Shown: in pieces, positions 43,001 to 52,596 of the stretch | Layout: each line of letters begins with the position of its first letter | Position numbering within the stretch: the stretch's first letter is position 1 | From: Entoloma clypeatum | Taxonomy: Eukaryota > Basidiomycota > Agaricomycetes > Agaricales > Entolomataceae | Reading direction: 5' to 3' | Length of the DNA: 64,000 nt | Assembly (NCBI GenBank): GCA_963565915.1 | Contig: OY751489.1 | Coordinates: 496,001-560,000 of the forward strand | Position numbers and translations under genes: made by a program | The notes under the pieces: generated by a model | Told to the model about the DNA's origin: nothing | The model's database searches: none | Seen by the model: only the letters and a program-made list of their open reading frames with translations

Positions 43001-43647
43001 ACGTATGAGGGTCGTTTGGTTGTGGGAGGTGGTGTGGGAGTAACTGCTTCCAATATGGGGTCTCCGGGCTTCCAATTCTGATTCGATTTCTTGGGCGCGT
43101 CCTTGTCTCGTACTTCCACCATGCGAACCCGATGTTTGCGACCATTAAGGTTAACCCTGAAATCCGAGTGTTTGGTTTGACATGTTGATGGGCATTGGTT
43201 GAATGTTACAGCGCCGGTCGTCCAATTGATTGTGGGGTTGTGGTGTACCAACCAGTCATGTCCCAAAAGCATGTCCGTTCTCCCAATGTCCAATACCATT
43301 GCTTCCATGGTTTCCTGGTGTGTTCCTAAGTCCAGCTTGACTTCGGCAAGTTTTTCTGCTTTCTGTTGTCGGTTCGGCGATCCGTCCGCATTTAGGATTG
43401 ATATGGGCTTTATTCCACGTGTGGGAAGGTTCTGTTCGCGTACTATTCTGGGATGGATACATGTGCGTTCACATCCGCTATCAACCTCGGGTCGAATGGC
43501 CTTTGGTCCTCGTCGTGTTTTGATCTGAGCTTGCAGCTTGATCTCTCGTCGTTTCGGAGGTTTATCTCCCTTGACAATCTTAGTTGACGCAACGGCTCGC
43601 TTTGCAGGGATAACATAAGTTATATTGTCTGTAGTTGCACCAGGCAA
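40075..43647 (-). pseudogene. pol: G1-B pol with three TGA stops
   Basis: One continuous frame is interrupted by TGA at 41575-41577, 41257-41259 and 40075-40077. In copy A the three positions read CGA, each an Arg ([15 protein letters not shown] and DLI-R-DFH). Protease, RT with YMDD, RNase H, integrase and chromodomain are otherwise preserved, with an RT start in the order seen in copy A. The last stop removes only the final ten or so residues after the chromodomain. The element cannot encode a full Pol unless the stops are read through. Confidence 0.93.
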
Positions 43648-43688
43648 GCGAGTTCGTTTAATGGATAAGGGTCGCGACTTAGCGTCGT

Positions 43689-44558
43689 TTAATCGGACCC
43701 TTCGGGAAAATCCTTCTCATCGGTCTCTATGGTGATGGTTTCATCATCATCATCGGTATCTCCATCAGACACCTTCCTAATCTTTCCAGAGTTCTTCTTT
43801 GGCTTGCGGCAGTTGCGCGCGATATGTCCTTCTTGGTCGCAGTTGAAACACTTACGACCATCTTTCTTCTTTGGGGCTTTGCAGTCTTTGGCAAGGTGAC
43901 CAAAGCGCTGACAGTTGTAGCAACGGGCTACTCCTGCTTTGTCGATCTCCATGGCTTTGCCTTGACCACCATAAGTGGTACCCGATCCGGTGCGTGTGTC
44001 GCCACCCCCTCGGATGACTAATGCATGTCCCTCCATCTGTCGTCCCTTGTTTCGGATCTCCTTTGCGTAGTCAGTGTACGTCTTGCCATCGCTAGCCACT
44101 TGTTCAGAAATTCTGCGGTTGACGTTCTTTTCCAGGATGTATTTCCCAGTTTCTTCGCCAAGGTTTGACAGCTTCAAGAGCTCTTCGAATTCGTCCAAGA
44201 ATTCGTCGATGGTGCGTTTCTCCTGTTTCAGGACTTCGAGTCTCGCCTTGGCCGCTGCCGACTTGTTGGCAATAGAGAATCGCGTAGCGATGTCGTCTGA
44301 GAACCCTAACCAGGTGATGTTCTTGCCATCGGTGGCAAGGTCGTCTAACTTGTTGCTGGCCCAGTGTTTACCGGATCCTTCCATCATGCGGGATAACACC
44401 GCAAGAATCTTCTGATCGTCGGACAGGCCCTTCTGGAACCTGATGTATAATTTGGTGGCTTTCCACCACTCGTCGAAGGTGTGTCTGTCTTTGAACATCC
44501 CAGGATCTTTGATGATCTTGGATGTATCCATTGTTTGTACTGTCGGTGCTTCTGCCAT
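43689..44558 (-). CDS. gag: G1-B Gag with two CCHC knuckles
   Basis: This 289-aa frame is nearly identical to the copy A Gag, with substitutions such as DGKN for DGEN and EELLKLS for EEILKLS. Both knuckles ([14 protein letters not shown] and [14 protein letters not shown]) are intact. It could supply Gag in trans. Confidence 0.9.
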   Translation of the reverse strand: MAEAPTVQTMDTSKIIKDPGMFKDRHTFDEWWKATKLYIRFQKGLSDDQKILAVLSRMMEGSGKHWASNKLDDLATDGKNITWLGFSDDIATRFSIANKSAAAKARLEVLKQEKRTIDEFLDEFEELLKLSNLGEETGKYILEKNVNRRISEQVASDGKTYTDYAKEIRNKGRQMEGHALVIRGGGDTRTGSGTTYGGQGKAMEIDKAGVARCYNCQRFGHLAKDCKAPKKKDGRKCFNCDQEGHIARNCRKPKKNSGKIRKVSDGDTDDDDETITIETDEKDFPEGSD

Positions 44559-44560
44559 GT

Positions 44561-45145
44561 CTAGAACCTGTGGAGTAGGAGAGGTGTCGGATTGTTGGGA
44601 TGAAGATGGGGTTTGGGATATAGGTAGGGGTTGAAAATCAGTCCCTGTTCTAGGCGTCTGTTCGGTATCTGACTGCGCGGAGTCAAAAGTAAATTCGTCA
44701 GGGGACTCGTCGGCGGAATCGGTGGCAAAACGTTCGGGGTATTTCCTCTGTAGATCTCTAAGGAATCTCTGTTCCTGCGCGTCTGTTGGTCGCGAGAAGG
44801 GGTCAAGTCTCTCGTTTCGTGCCCAACGGTTGTACTCGGTTTGTTGTTCTTCAATGGTGAAGTGGGCGTAGATCTGCTGCTTCGAGTAGGACGTGATGAT
44901 GTGGCTCTGGGACGTCTCGATGTGAGCGTCCTAATCAATCTTCTGATAACGGTTGTCTGGACACCGATAAACTCTCTGATCTCTGTGATCCGACCTGTCT
45001 GAGGTCCTTCTTGAACGCAAAAGCTTTCGAGTTCGTTCTGTCGGGCGTTGTAACACGCGATCTGGTGTTGCCGAGCAAGATGGATGCTCTCTGCTATCTC
45101 GCCGTGGGGGCGATGCTCGTCGTTGTCTAGTTCTTCGTCAAGCAC
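44561..45145 (-). CDS. G1-B ORF1
   Basis: This 194-aa frame is colinear with ORF1 of copy A, with changes such as IACYNAR for IARYNAR and SFCVQEG for SFRVQEG. Both change Arg to Cys, again CpG-type. Upstream, ACG stands where copy C has the longer ATG start. The second half overlaps the open Gag frame. Confidence 0.48.
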   Translation of the reverse strand: MLDEELDNDEHRPHGEIAESIHLARQHQIACYNARQNELESFCVQEGPQTGRITEIREFIGVQTTVIRRLIRTLTSRRPRATSSRPTRSSRSTPTSPLKNNKPSTTVGHETRDLTPSRDQQTRRNRDSLEIYRGNTPNVLPPIPPTSPLTNLLLTPRSQIPNRRLEQGLIFNPYLYPKPHLHPNNPTPLLLHRF

Positions 45146-45336
45146 CTGCTGTAGGATGCGATGGATCTCCGATTCGATGTACTGCTGAATAAGCGTAAAA
45201 TCGATACTGTCTCGAGGACTTAGCTCCTCCTGTCGGGCTTCTGGCGTGCTGAATGGGTTACTGGTGAAGTCTTCAAAGAAGCGCGACGTCTTGACTCGTC
45301 TGGTAGTTGCTCTCTTCGCTCTGGGCGAACCTAACG

Positions 45337-45347
45337 AGATTTAGCAA
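45337..45347 (-). promoter_or_regulatory. G1-B primer-binding site (self-priming)
   Basis: TTGCTAAATCT on minus lies 2 nt after the LTR end, complementary to the LTR word TTAGATTTAGCAA as in copy A. Confidence 0.78.
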
Positions 45348-45349
45348 CT

Positions 45350-45719
45350 TGTTATGCGTAACAAACCGTTCCAAGGTTCGGGCAGAGTATGCAGGAAGAT
45401 GGAAAGGCGAAGAGCAATGTGATTGCTAAATCTAAGGAATGTAGCTATGGTACATGAGGTTTATATAGTACTGACTATGAGCGGTAGCAAATGAGTCAGT
45501 AACTGCGGAAGGCAGTGCGCATGAGTAAGGCGACTGCGGAAGGCTATGCACTAATGAGTAAGCTGACTGCGGAATGAGTCAGACAGCTGCGGAAAGCGAG
45601 TCAGCGCAGGAGCGAAGTATACTAAAGGGAATAAAGTATAATACGATATGTGTAAGCGGGGGCCGATGAGTAAAAGTGAAAAGGTAAGCGTATACGTCCG
45701 TAGTCGTTAGTCCATAACA
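45350..45719 (-). repeat. G1-B 5' LTR
   Basis: This 370-bp LTR is like 39146-39515. Its outer end reads TGTTATGGAC on minus, where the partner has TGTTACGGAC, one CpG-type change. The adjacent GACGA does not match the left flank. Confidence 0.93.
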
Positions 45720-46332
45720 GACGAAGGGGAGGGACGTGGCTTCAACGTATGTGTTGCGCCGCCGTTTGTTGGATAAGGTGTCCCAATTTCAGGAGGTCGG
45801 AGGAGAGGTCGGAGATGCAGAGGTTCTCGGAAAGATCTCGGTGAGAGACACGTTGACGTGGAAATGGTCGGACGACGTCGGAGTTGTGACTCAGACACAG
45901 TACTGAGCTCGTCGAAGGGTAACGATGGAGGAAGAGCAGTAGATGAGGATGTCGTCGGCGTATTGTACCACAGCGAGGATCTCTGGCATGAACGGGGAGT
46001 AGGAGTGAACTTTGTTGATATTCGAACTGAGGAACTACAGGTATGGTACGAGCTTAAATACCTAAATGATATTACTTTACGGAGATGGTCGGAGTAGGTC
46101 CGGGGTTGTGGCGTAAGTTGCCAGCGACTGTAACGAACATCGGAGATGTCGGTCAACGGACCATGCGGAAAAGGCGATGCATGAGTAAATGGGAATATGA
46201 ATATGAAATGGATAAGGGCATGGAGTTATGAATATGAAATGCACGATGGCAACGTGCGGAGACGCGGAGGTAACGGATGTCCGGAATGTCGGAGGACGAT
46301 CGGAGTGGATCGGAGGTTTGGAGACGGATATA
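45720..46332 (-). mobile_element. Diverged LTR scrap and YADD reverse-transcriptase fragment
   Basis: On minus, from 46335, the sequence starts TGTTATATCCGTCTCC and carries TATTTAAG and CAGTTCGAATATCAACAAAG-like words, closely recalling the G2 LTR (CAGTTTGAATATCAAC). Directly after this, at about 46010-45930 on minus, it encodes ILAVVQYADDILIYCSSS, a reverse-transcriptase active-site motif (YADD). This is followed by decayed sequence rich in TCCGAC. It is probably an LTR-bearing element reduced to LTR plus an RT scrap. The family is unassigned. Confidence 0.5.
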
Positions 46333-46600
46333 ACAGGTACTATCATTCATCTTGTTTCCATTCATCCTTCATCGCTACTCCCGATCATTGCTCATCATTC
46401 ATGCATCTCGTTTTATCTCTTATTTCATATCTCATTTTACTATTTATCTCGCTAGCTTGCAGGGGAATCCTTAGAACTTTCTCTTCAGATCTCCCTTGCA
46501 AGGTGTGTGTTGTATTACTTATCAGACTGCTCAATCTAAACTTCGGATCTCCCTTGCAAGTATCTGAGTTTGAGTCTTGGATCGTAAGGTCGCCCTTACA
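46333..46600 (+). repeat. G3 5' LTR, truncated
   Basis: It matches the last 268 bp of the right LTR and ends GCCCTTACA. A TATTTAT box lies at 46441 and the primer word AGAACTTTCT at 46473-46482, 32 nt further on. The first ~165 bp are missing. Confidence 0.88.
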
Positions 46601-46602
46601 GT

Positions 46603-46612
46603 AGAAAGTTCT
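46603..46612 (+). promoter_or_regulatory. G3 primer-binding site (self-priming)
   Basis: AGAAAGTTCT sits 2 nt after the LTR end and is the exact reverse complement of AGAACTTTCT at 46473-46482 in the LTR. Position and spacing match G1 and G2. Confidence 0.75.
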
Positions 46613-46761
46613 CTTCTAATTGGACCGGGTCCGATTGCATCGTTGTCACGATTCCGCGCTTCGGAGCAGCTTCGTCTGCGTCTGACTCCGATACATCTCA
46701 CACCCCTTCCAGTTCTTCTAATTACCTCTCCGTAACTGGTGATTCTGCTCTGCGCATAGTA

Positions 46762-47916
46762 ATGGACGACCCCAATCGCCTTGAACAGCTCGAGCACGAG
46801 TTCCAGGAACAACGTCAAACTCTCGCTGATATCTCGACTCAACTTGACCAACTCCTCCTCGCCTTCAATGCAATTCCTGCCCCAGCTCCGCCACCTATCC
46901 CACCTGCTCCCACACCCGCTATTATACCCGCTCCGCTTGCTCTGGCCAATCCAGGTGTGCGTTGAGCAAAACCTGCCAATCCGTCGGACTTCGATGGATC
47001 ACGCGCAAATGGCTGGACCTTTCTAAACTCCTGTGAATTGTTTATGGGGCTGGCTCCGGAACAGTTCGCAGACGACCACGCTAAAATTTATTGGGCCTTA
47101 TCTTTCATGAAGAGTGGACGCGCAGCACGCTTTGTGGATCGCATTATCCGACAGGAGCGGAGAACCGGTGCTTCACCTTATCGGACTTGGGTGGACTTCC
47201 ATGCAGTCTTTACAGCGGAGTTCACTCCGAAGAATGAGGAACAGGATGCGAGACTGATCCTCGAAGGAGAATCCTATTATCAAGGTCAACGGGATGTCAA
47301 GACCTATATTGACGAGTTCAAAGACTACATTGACAAAGCAGGCTATCAGGAGGATACCAACATCATACTCAAATTCCGCCATGGTCTCCGTTCTGACATT
47401 CAGAACGAGATTGCCACCCTGACCCACGGACGGCCTGCGGATGACAACCCCGATGAGTGGTACTCTGCAGCATGAGTCAATGACGACAATAGGATTGCCA
47501 ACAAAGCCTTCAAAGCCACTGCTCCGACCCGCACCTCCGCTTTCCGCAACGTTGTTGGACCACGAGTACCTGGCACCTCAGTATTCCCTCGCCCCTACAT
47601 TCCATTCACTCCGCGTACAACTCCGCTCGCATCCGCATCTGCTCCGCCGACAAGGGACCCCAATGCAATGGACATTGATACTTCACGCGTCAAAGGCAAG
47701 AATGCCAATGCATGCTTCAGATGTAACAAAACGGGTCACTTTAGTCATGAATGCCCCCTTCGCTTCGACGTTCGCTTCATGACAATGGAGGAGCAGGATG
47801 AGTTTGTTATGGAACAACTCGTGGTCAAGGACGCAGCGGAAGGCAACTCCGTTCTGCCCACGGAGTCTGCGGAGTTGGAGGAAGGACAGGAGGATTTTCC
47901 TCCCCACAGCGAGTGA
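46762..47916 (+). pseudogene. gag: G3 gag with CCHC knuckle, two TGA stops
   Basis: A single frame from ATG 46762 to TGA 47914-47916 is broken at 46963-46965 (GVR-TGA-AKP) and 47473-47475 (SAA-TGA-VND), both where Arg would fit. The start has a coiled-coil stretch (LEQLEHEFQEQRQTLADIST), then a Pro-rich linker and a capsid region (KIYWALSFMKSGRAARFVD, TWVDFHAVFTAEFTPKNEEQ, VKTYIDEFKDYI). The knuckle CFRCNKTGHFSHEC and an acidic end follow. GAT-TTT-CCT precedes the stop by about 20 nt, similar to G1. Confidence 0.87.
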
Positions 47917-50580
47917 ACAGTGCGCCCTCGTTGTCTGCTAAAAATCGTTATGCTGCCTTATTTATGGAACAATATGATCCTATACCCTCCATCTCTAAGC
48001 CTGCAAACGATCCCATAGTCGCACCCAACTCCGCAAATCCCATCTGCCTCCGCCTCTCTAAATGGGAGCGTCGGCTTCCAAAACAATATGTCCTCGCCTC
48101 CGCTCACTCCAACAATTCTATTGAACTAGACATAGTGCTTGAAACTACCGACACCAAAGACACACTATCACAAAAGGCCTTACTCGACATCGGGGCAACA
48201 GGGTCGTTTATTGAACGCACTCTGGTTGAGAAACATCGACTCTCTACTCGAAAACTACAACGCGCAATTCCGGTATACAACATCGACGGAACTCCAAACG
48301 AGGCCAGAGCAATAACGGAGGTGTTGAATGTAGTGCTCCGCTATCAGGATCACTCGGAACGGACCCAGCTTGCAGTCACAAGTTTGGGAAAACAAGAAAT
48401 CGTGTTGGGCTTCACTTGGCTCAAAGAACACAACCCCGAGGTGGATTGGACATCAGGGGAAGTGAAGATGAGCCGGTGGTCACAGAAGGAGAGGAACCGG
48501 AGGAGTTAGCGGAAGATGATGAGGAAGAGGATGAGTTTGAGGAGGGAGATCGCCTTTTTGTCGGAACAGTACCCGCGGAGGCGGAGTTCATCCACGCTTC
48601 ATCCAATATCTCGCAACGTCTATCGGAGGCATTCCTCAGTAACCAAAAACCTAAATCTTTCCGCAACTCTGTACCGGACCACTTGTTTGACTTTGAAGAC
48701 ATATTCTCAGAACTTGTTCCGGACGCCTCTCCGGCGGGTTGTAAGGTATATCCGCTTGCTCCGAACAAACAGAAGGAACTCAACGCGTTTTTGGAGGAAA
48801 ACCTTGCAACTGGTCGAATCTGCCCTTCCAAGTCTCCAATGGCATCTCCGGTATTTTACATCAAGAAGAAGGATGGCTCCCTTCGTCTTGTACAAGACTA
48901 CCAGTCACTCAACTCCAAAACTATCAAAAACAAGTATCCGCTTCCGCTCATATCCGAACTGATCAATAAACTTCAACGTGCCCAATACTTCACCAAGCTC
49001 GACATCCGCTGGGGCTACAACAATGTGCGGATAAAACCCGGAGATGAATGGAAGGCTGCTTTTCGGACCAATCGCGGACTCTATGAACCGTTGGTGATGT
49101 TCTTCGGCCTCACTAATAGTCCATCCACATTCCAGACTATGATGAACAAGATCTTTCAGGACCTTATCACTGAAGGTGTAGTCTGTGTTTACCTCGACGA
49201 TATACTCATCTTCATGGAGACCCTTGCAGAGCATCGGAGAGTCACACAGATCGTACTGGAACGACTTCGCAAACACAAACTCTATCTAAAACCAGAGAAA
49301 TGCGAGTTTGAACAAACGCACATTGAATACCTAGGCCTTATTATTGAACAAGGACACGTAGAGATGGATCCGGTGAAGGTAGCGGGGGTCGCGGAGTGGC
49401 CTGCTCCGACAAACGTCCGAGAAGTACAGTCCTTTCTAGGATTCACTAACTTCTATCGCCGTTTTATTGAAGGGTTTTCGGACATCGCGCACCCTCTTTT
49501 CGAGCTCACGAAGAAAGGGCACCTCTGGTCTTGGAAGGAGGGAGAAGTGTCCGCATTTGCGGAGTTGAAGCAGAGGATTACATCCGCTCCGATCCTGGTC
49601 TTAGCTGATCATGGAAAGAAGTGGTGGATAGAAGCGGATAGCTCGGACTTTGCAACCGGAGCAGTACTGTCCCAACCAACAGAGGACGGTAAGTGGCACC
49701 CTGTCGCATTCTATTCCAAAAGCCTTAGTCCGGTGGAACACAACTACGAGATCTACGACAAGGAGATGTTGGCAGTGGTCCGCGCATTGGAGGAGTGGAG
49801 GCACTTCCTTGAAGGAGTGGAGAAGACAGTGGAGATTTGGACGGACCACAAAAATCTTGAGTATTTCATGACAGCTCAAAAACTAAATCGACGACAGGCT
49901 AGATGGTCCTTATACCTCGCTCGTTTCGATTTCAAAATGCACCATCGACCTGGCAAGTCAATGGGCAAGTCCGACGCTTTGTCCCGACGAGCGGACCACA
50001 GAGACGGATCATGGGACAACGAAAACATCATCCTTCTTCGACCAGAATTGTTTGCAGTGCGAGCAATGCGGGGGGTAACTGTTCAAGGGGAAGAACACGA
50101 CATCCTCCGCCAGGTCCGACAGGGAATCCGAGAGGGGTTACTGGAAGATAGTGTGGCGGAGGTTGTCAAATCCCTTCCGACCGTCGGAGCGGGGTCCGTC
50201 CGTAGTGCAGAGTGGAGGCAAGCGGAAGGTTTGCTCTACTTCAGGGATCGTATCTATGTTCCTAACAATCCCCAACTGCGTCATCAGATCCTCACACAAC
50301 ACCATGACACTCCGGTGGCCGGACATCCTGGACGGTGGAAAACCTTGGAACTGGTGTTGCGCAATTACTGGTGGCCACACATGTCTCGTTTAATAGGTCA
50401 ATATTGCAAGACATGCGACCCTTGCCTCCGCACCGAGGTCCGACGCACTCCGCCCTCCGGAGAGCTCAATCCGCTACCGGTCCCCACGGAGCGATGGCAA
50501 GTAACCAGTGTTGACTTCATTACTGAACTACCAGAAGCCCATGGCTACGATGCTATCATGGTCATAGTGGACTCAGTAGG
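47913..50580 (+). pseudogene. pol: G3 pol, protease to integrase N-terminal part
   Basis: The -1 frame relative to gag starts at the gag stop. The protease site reads LLDIGATGSFI, with Ile in place of the usual Ser/Thr of D-(S/T)-G. The frame ends at 48509 and pol continues in another frame from about 48480, so a short deletion lies there. RT follows with [30 protein letters not shown] and the catalytic YLDD ([11 protein letters not shown]). RNase H has [15 protein letters not shown] and TDHKNLEYF. The integrase zinc domain is [13 protein letters not shown] and CKTCDPC. The first catalytic Asp region ([20 protein letters not shown]) is cut after VDSVGK by G1-C. Confidence 0.9.
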
Positions 50581-50584
50581 GAAG
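50580..50584. other. Target duplication GGAAG, left copy
   Basis: GGAAG precedes the G1-C 5' LTR and recurs at 57111-57115 after its 3' LTR. Removing the element and one copy restores the G3 integrase reading VDSVGK-RGHFIP. Confidence 0.9.
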
Positions 50585-50924
50585 TGTTACGGAGTTACCG
50601 GTTTGTATGTTACGCACTTTTCCCTTGCATTGTACCTTCGTTATTTCTTTGACTCATCGGACCGCTTATTCATTTACCTTTACTCTACCATTCTCCTTTA
50701 GTATACTTCGCTCCCGCGCTGACTCGCACTCCGCAGTAGGGATTACTCAGTCCGCAGTCGTCTGACTCACTTCGCACTGCCTTTCCGCAGTTACTGACTC
50801 ATCCGCACTGCCTTCCGCAGCTACTGACTCACTCGCTACCGCTCGTAGCCAGTACTATATAAACCCCATGTACCATAGCTACATTCCTTAGATTTAGCAA
50901 TCACTTTGCTCTTCGCCTTTCCAC
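50585..50924 (+). repeat. G1-C 5' LTR, 3' end deleted
   Basis: The sequence runs TGTTACGGAGTTACC to CTTTCCAC and then jumps to AGAGCGAAGAGAGC, which in copy A lies beyond the primer site. The final 48 bp of the LTR and about 27 bp with TTGCTAAATCT are gone. Perfect TGACTCA words lie at 50763, 50795 and 50825, TATATAAA at 50856 and the primer word AGATTTAGCAA at 50890-50900. Confidence 0.92.
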
Positions 50925-50999
50925 AGAGCGAAGAGAGCAACTACCAGACGAGTCAAGACGTCGCGCTTCTTTGAAGACTTCACCAGTAACCCATTCAGC

Positions 51000-51686
51000 A
51001 TGCCAGAAGCCCGACAGGAGGAGCTAAGTCCTCGAGACAGTATTGATTTTACGCTCATCCAGCAGTACATCAAATCGGAGATCCATCACATTCTACAGCA
51101 GGTGCTTGACGAAGAACTAGACAACGATGAGCATTGCCCCCATGGCGAGATAGCAGAGAGCATCCATCTTGCTCGGCAACACCAGATCGCGCGTTACAAC
51201 GCCCGACAGAACGAACTCGAAAGCTTTCGCGTTCAAGAAGGACCTCAGACAGGTCGGATCACAGAGATCAGAGAGTTTATCGGTGTCCAGACAACCGTTA
51301 TCAGAAGATTGATTAGGACGCTCACATCGAGACGTCCCAGAGCCACATCATCATGTCTTACTCGAAGCAGCAGATCTATGCCCACTTCACCACCGAAGAA
51401 CAACAGACTGAGTACAACTGCTGGGCACGAAACGAGAGACTTGACCCCTTCTCGCGACCAACAGACGCGCAGGAACAGAGATTCCTTAGAGATTTACAGA
51501 GGAAATACTCTGAACGTTTTGCCACCAATTCCGCCAATGAGTCCCCTGACGAATTTACTTTTGACTCCGCGCAGTCAGATATTGAACAGACGCCTAGAAC
51601 AGGGACTTATTTTCAATCCTTACCTGTATCCCGAACCCCATCTTCATCCCAACAACCCGACCCCTCTTCTCCTCTGCAGACTCTAG
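51000..51686 (+). CDS. G1-C ORF1, long version with ATG
   Basis: The 228-aa frame starts MPEARQEELSPRDSIDFTLI, 33 or so residues before the internal Met used in A and B. The helical first half (QQYIKSEIHHILQQVLDEEL, HLARQHQIARYNARQNELES, IREFIGVQTTVIRRLIRTL) is conserved. The second half is Ser/Arg/Pro-rich and overlaps the Gag frame that opens at about 51320. It is uncertain whether the whole frame is translated as such. Confidence 0.5.
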   Translation: MPEARQEELSPRDSIDFTLIQQYIKSEIHHILQQVLDEELDNDEHCPHGEIAESIHLARQHQIARYNARQNELESFRVQEGPQTGRITEIREFIGVQTTVIRRLIRTLTSRRPRATSSCLTRSSRSMPTSPPKNNRLSTTAGHETRDLTPSRDQQTRRNRDSLEIYRGNTLNVLPPIPPMSPLTNLLLTPRSQILNRRLEQGLIFNPYLYPEPHLHPNNPTPLLLCRL

Positions 51687-52555
51687 ACATGGCAGAAGCT
51701 CCGGCAGTACAAACAATGGATACATCCAAGATCATCAAGGATCCTGGGATGTTCAAGGACAGACACACCTTTGACGAGTGGTGGAAAGCCACCAAACTAT
51801 ACATCAGGTTCCAAAAGAGCCTCACAGATGATCAGAAGATTCTTGTGGTGCTATCCTGCATGATGGAAGGGTCCGGCAGACACTGGGCCAGTAACAAGTT
51901 AGACGCTCTTGCTGTTGACAATGAGAACATCACCTGGCTAGGTTTTTCTGATGATATCGCCACATGATTCTCCATCGCCAACAAGTCGGTCGCTGCCAAA
52001 GCGAGACTCGAAGTCCTGAAACAAGAGAAACGCACTGTTGATGAATTCTTGGATGAATTTGAAGAACTCTTGAAACTGTCAAACCTTGGCGAAGAAACTG
52101 GGAAATACATCCTAGAGAAGAACGTCAACCGCAGAATCTCTGAACAAGTGGCCAGCGATGGCAAGACATACACCGATTACGCAAAGGAGATCCGAAACAA
52201 GGGACGACAGATGGAAGGACACGCACTGGTCATCCGAGGTGGCGGCGACATGCGCACCAGATCGGGTACCACTTATGGTGGTCAGGGCAAAGCCATGGAG
52301 ATCGACAAAGCAGGAGTAGCCCGTTGCTACAACTGTCAACGCTTCGGTCATCTGGCTAAAGACTGTAGCACTCCAAAGAAGAAAGATGGTTGCAAGTGTT
52401 TCAACTGTGACCAAGAAGGCCATATCACGCGCAACTGCCGCAAGCCGAAGAAGAACTCCGGAAGGGTTAGGAAGGTGTCCGAAGAAGAGGCCGAGAATGA
52501 TGAAACCACAATCTTAGAAGCCGACAAGAAGGATTTTCCCGAAGGGTCAGATTAA
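51353..52555 (+). pseudogene. gag: G1-C gag with TGA stop
   Basis: Here the Gag frame has an ATG at 51353 (MSYSKQQIYAHFTTEEQQTE), where A and B have ACG, then MAEAPAVQTM at 51689. TGA at 51965-51967 replaces CGA (T-R-F in copy A). The remainder keeps the two knuckles [14 protein letters not shown] and [14 protein letters not shown]. The long N-terminal extension with SPDEFTFDSAQSDIEQTPRT is shared in all three copies. Confidence 0.88.
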
Positions 52556-52596
52556 ACGACGCTAAGTCGCAACCCTTATCTATTAAACGGACTTGC

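Larger units (their letters stand above)
39146..45719 (-). mobile_element. G1 copy B, lightly damaged, mismatched flanks
   Basis: It is bounded by 370-bp LTRs with the same interior as copy A. The left flank is TAGCC (39141-39145, in G2 pol) and the right flank is GACGA (45720-45724, in unrelated sequence), so no target duplication exists. It therefore probably formed by recombination between two G1 copies at different sites, deleting what lay between. Three Arg-to-TGA changes interrupt pol; the other frames are open. Confidence 0.92.

Noticed and set aside
39146..45719. Copies A and B as one recent segmental duplication
   Set aside because: Their LTRs differ in U3 and length (368 against 370 bp) and the flanks are unrelated, so they are separate insertions of one family.
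48421..49879. Minus-strand frames opposite G3 pol
   Set aside because: Antisense shadows of a well-supported pol gene.
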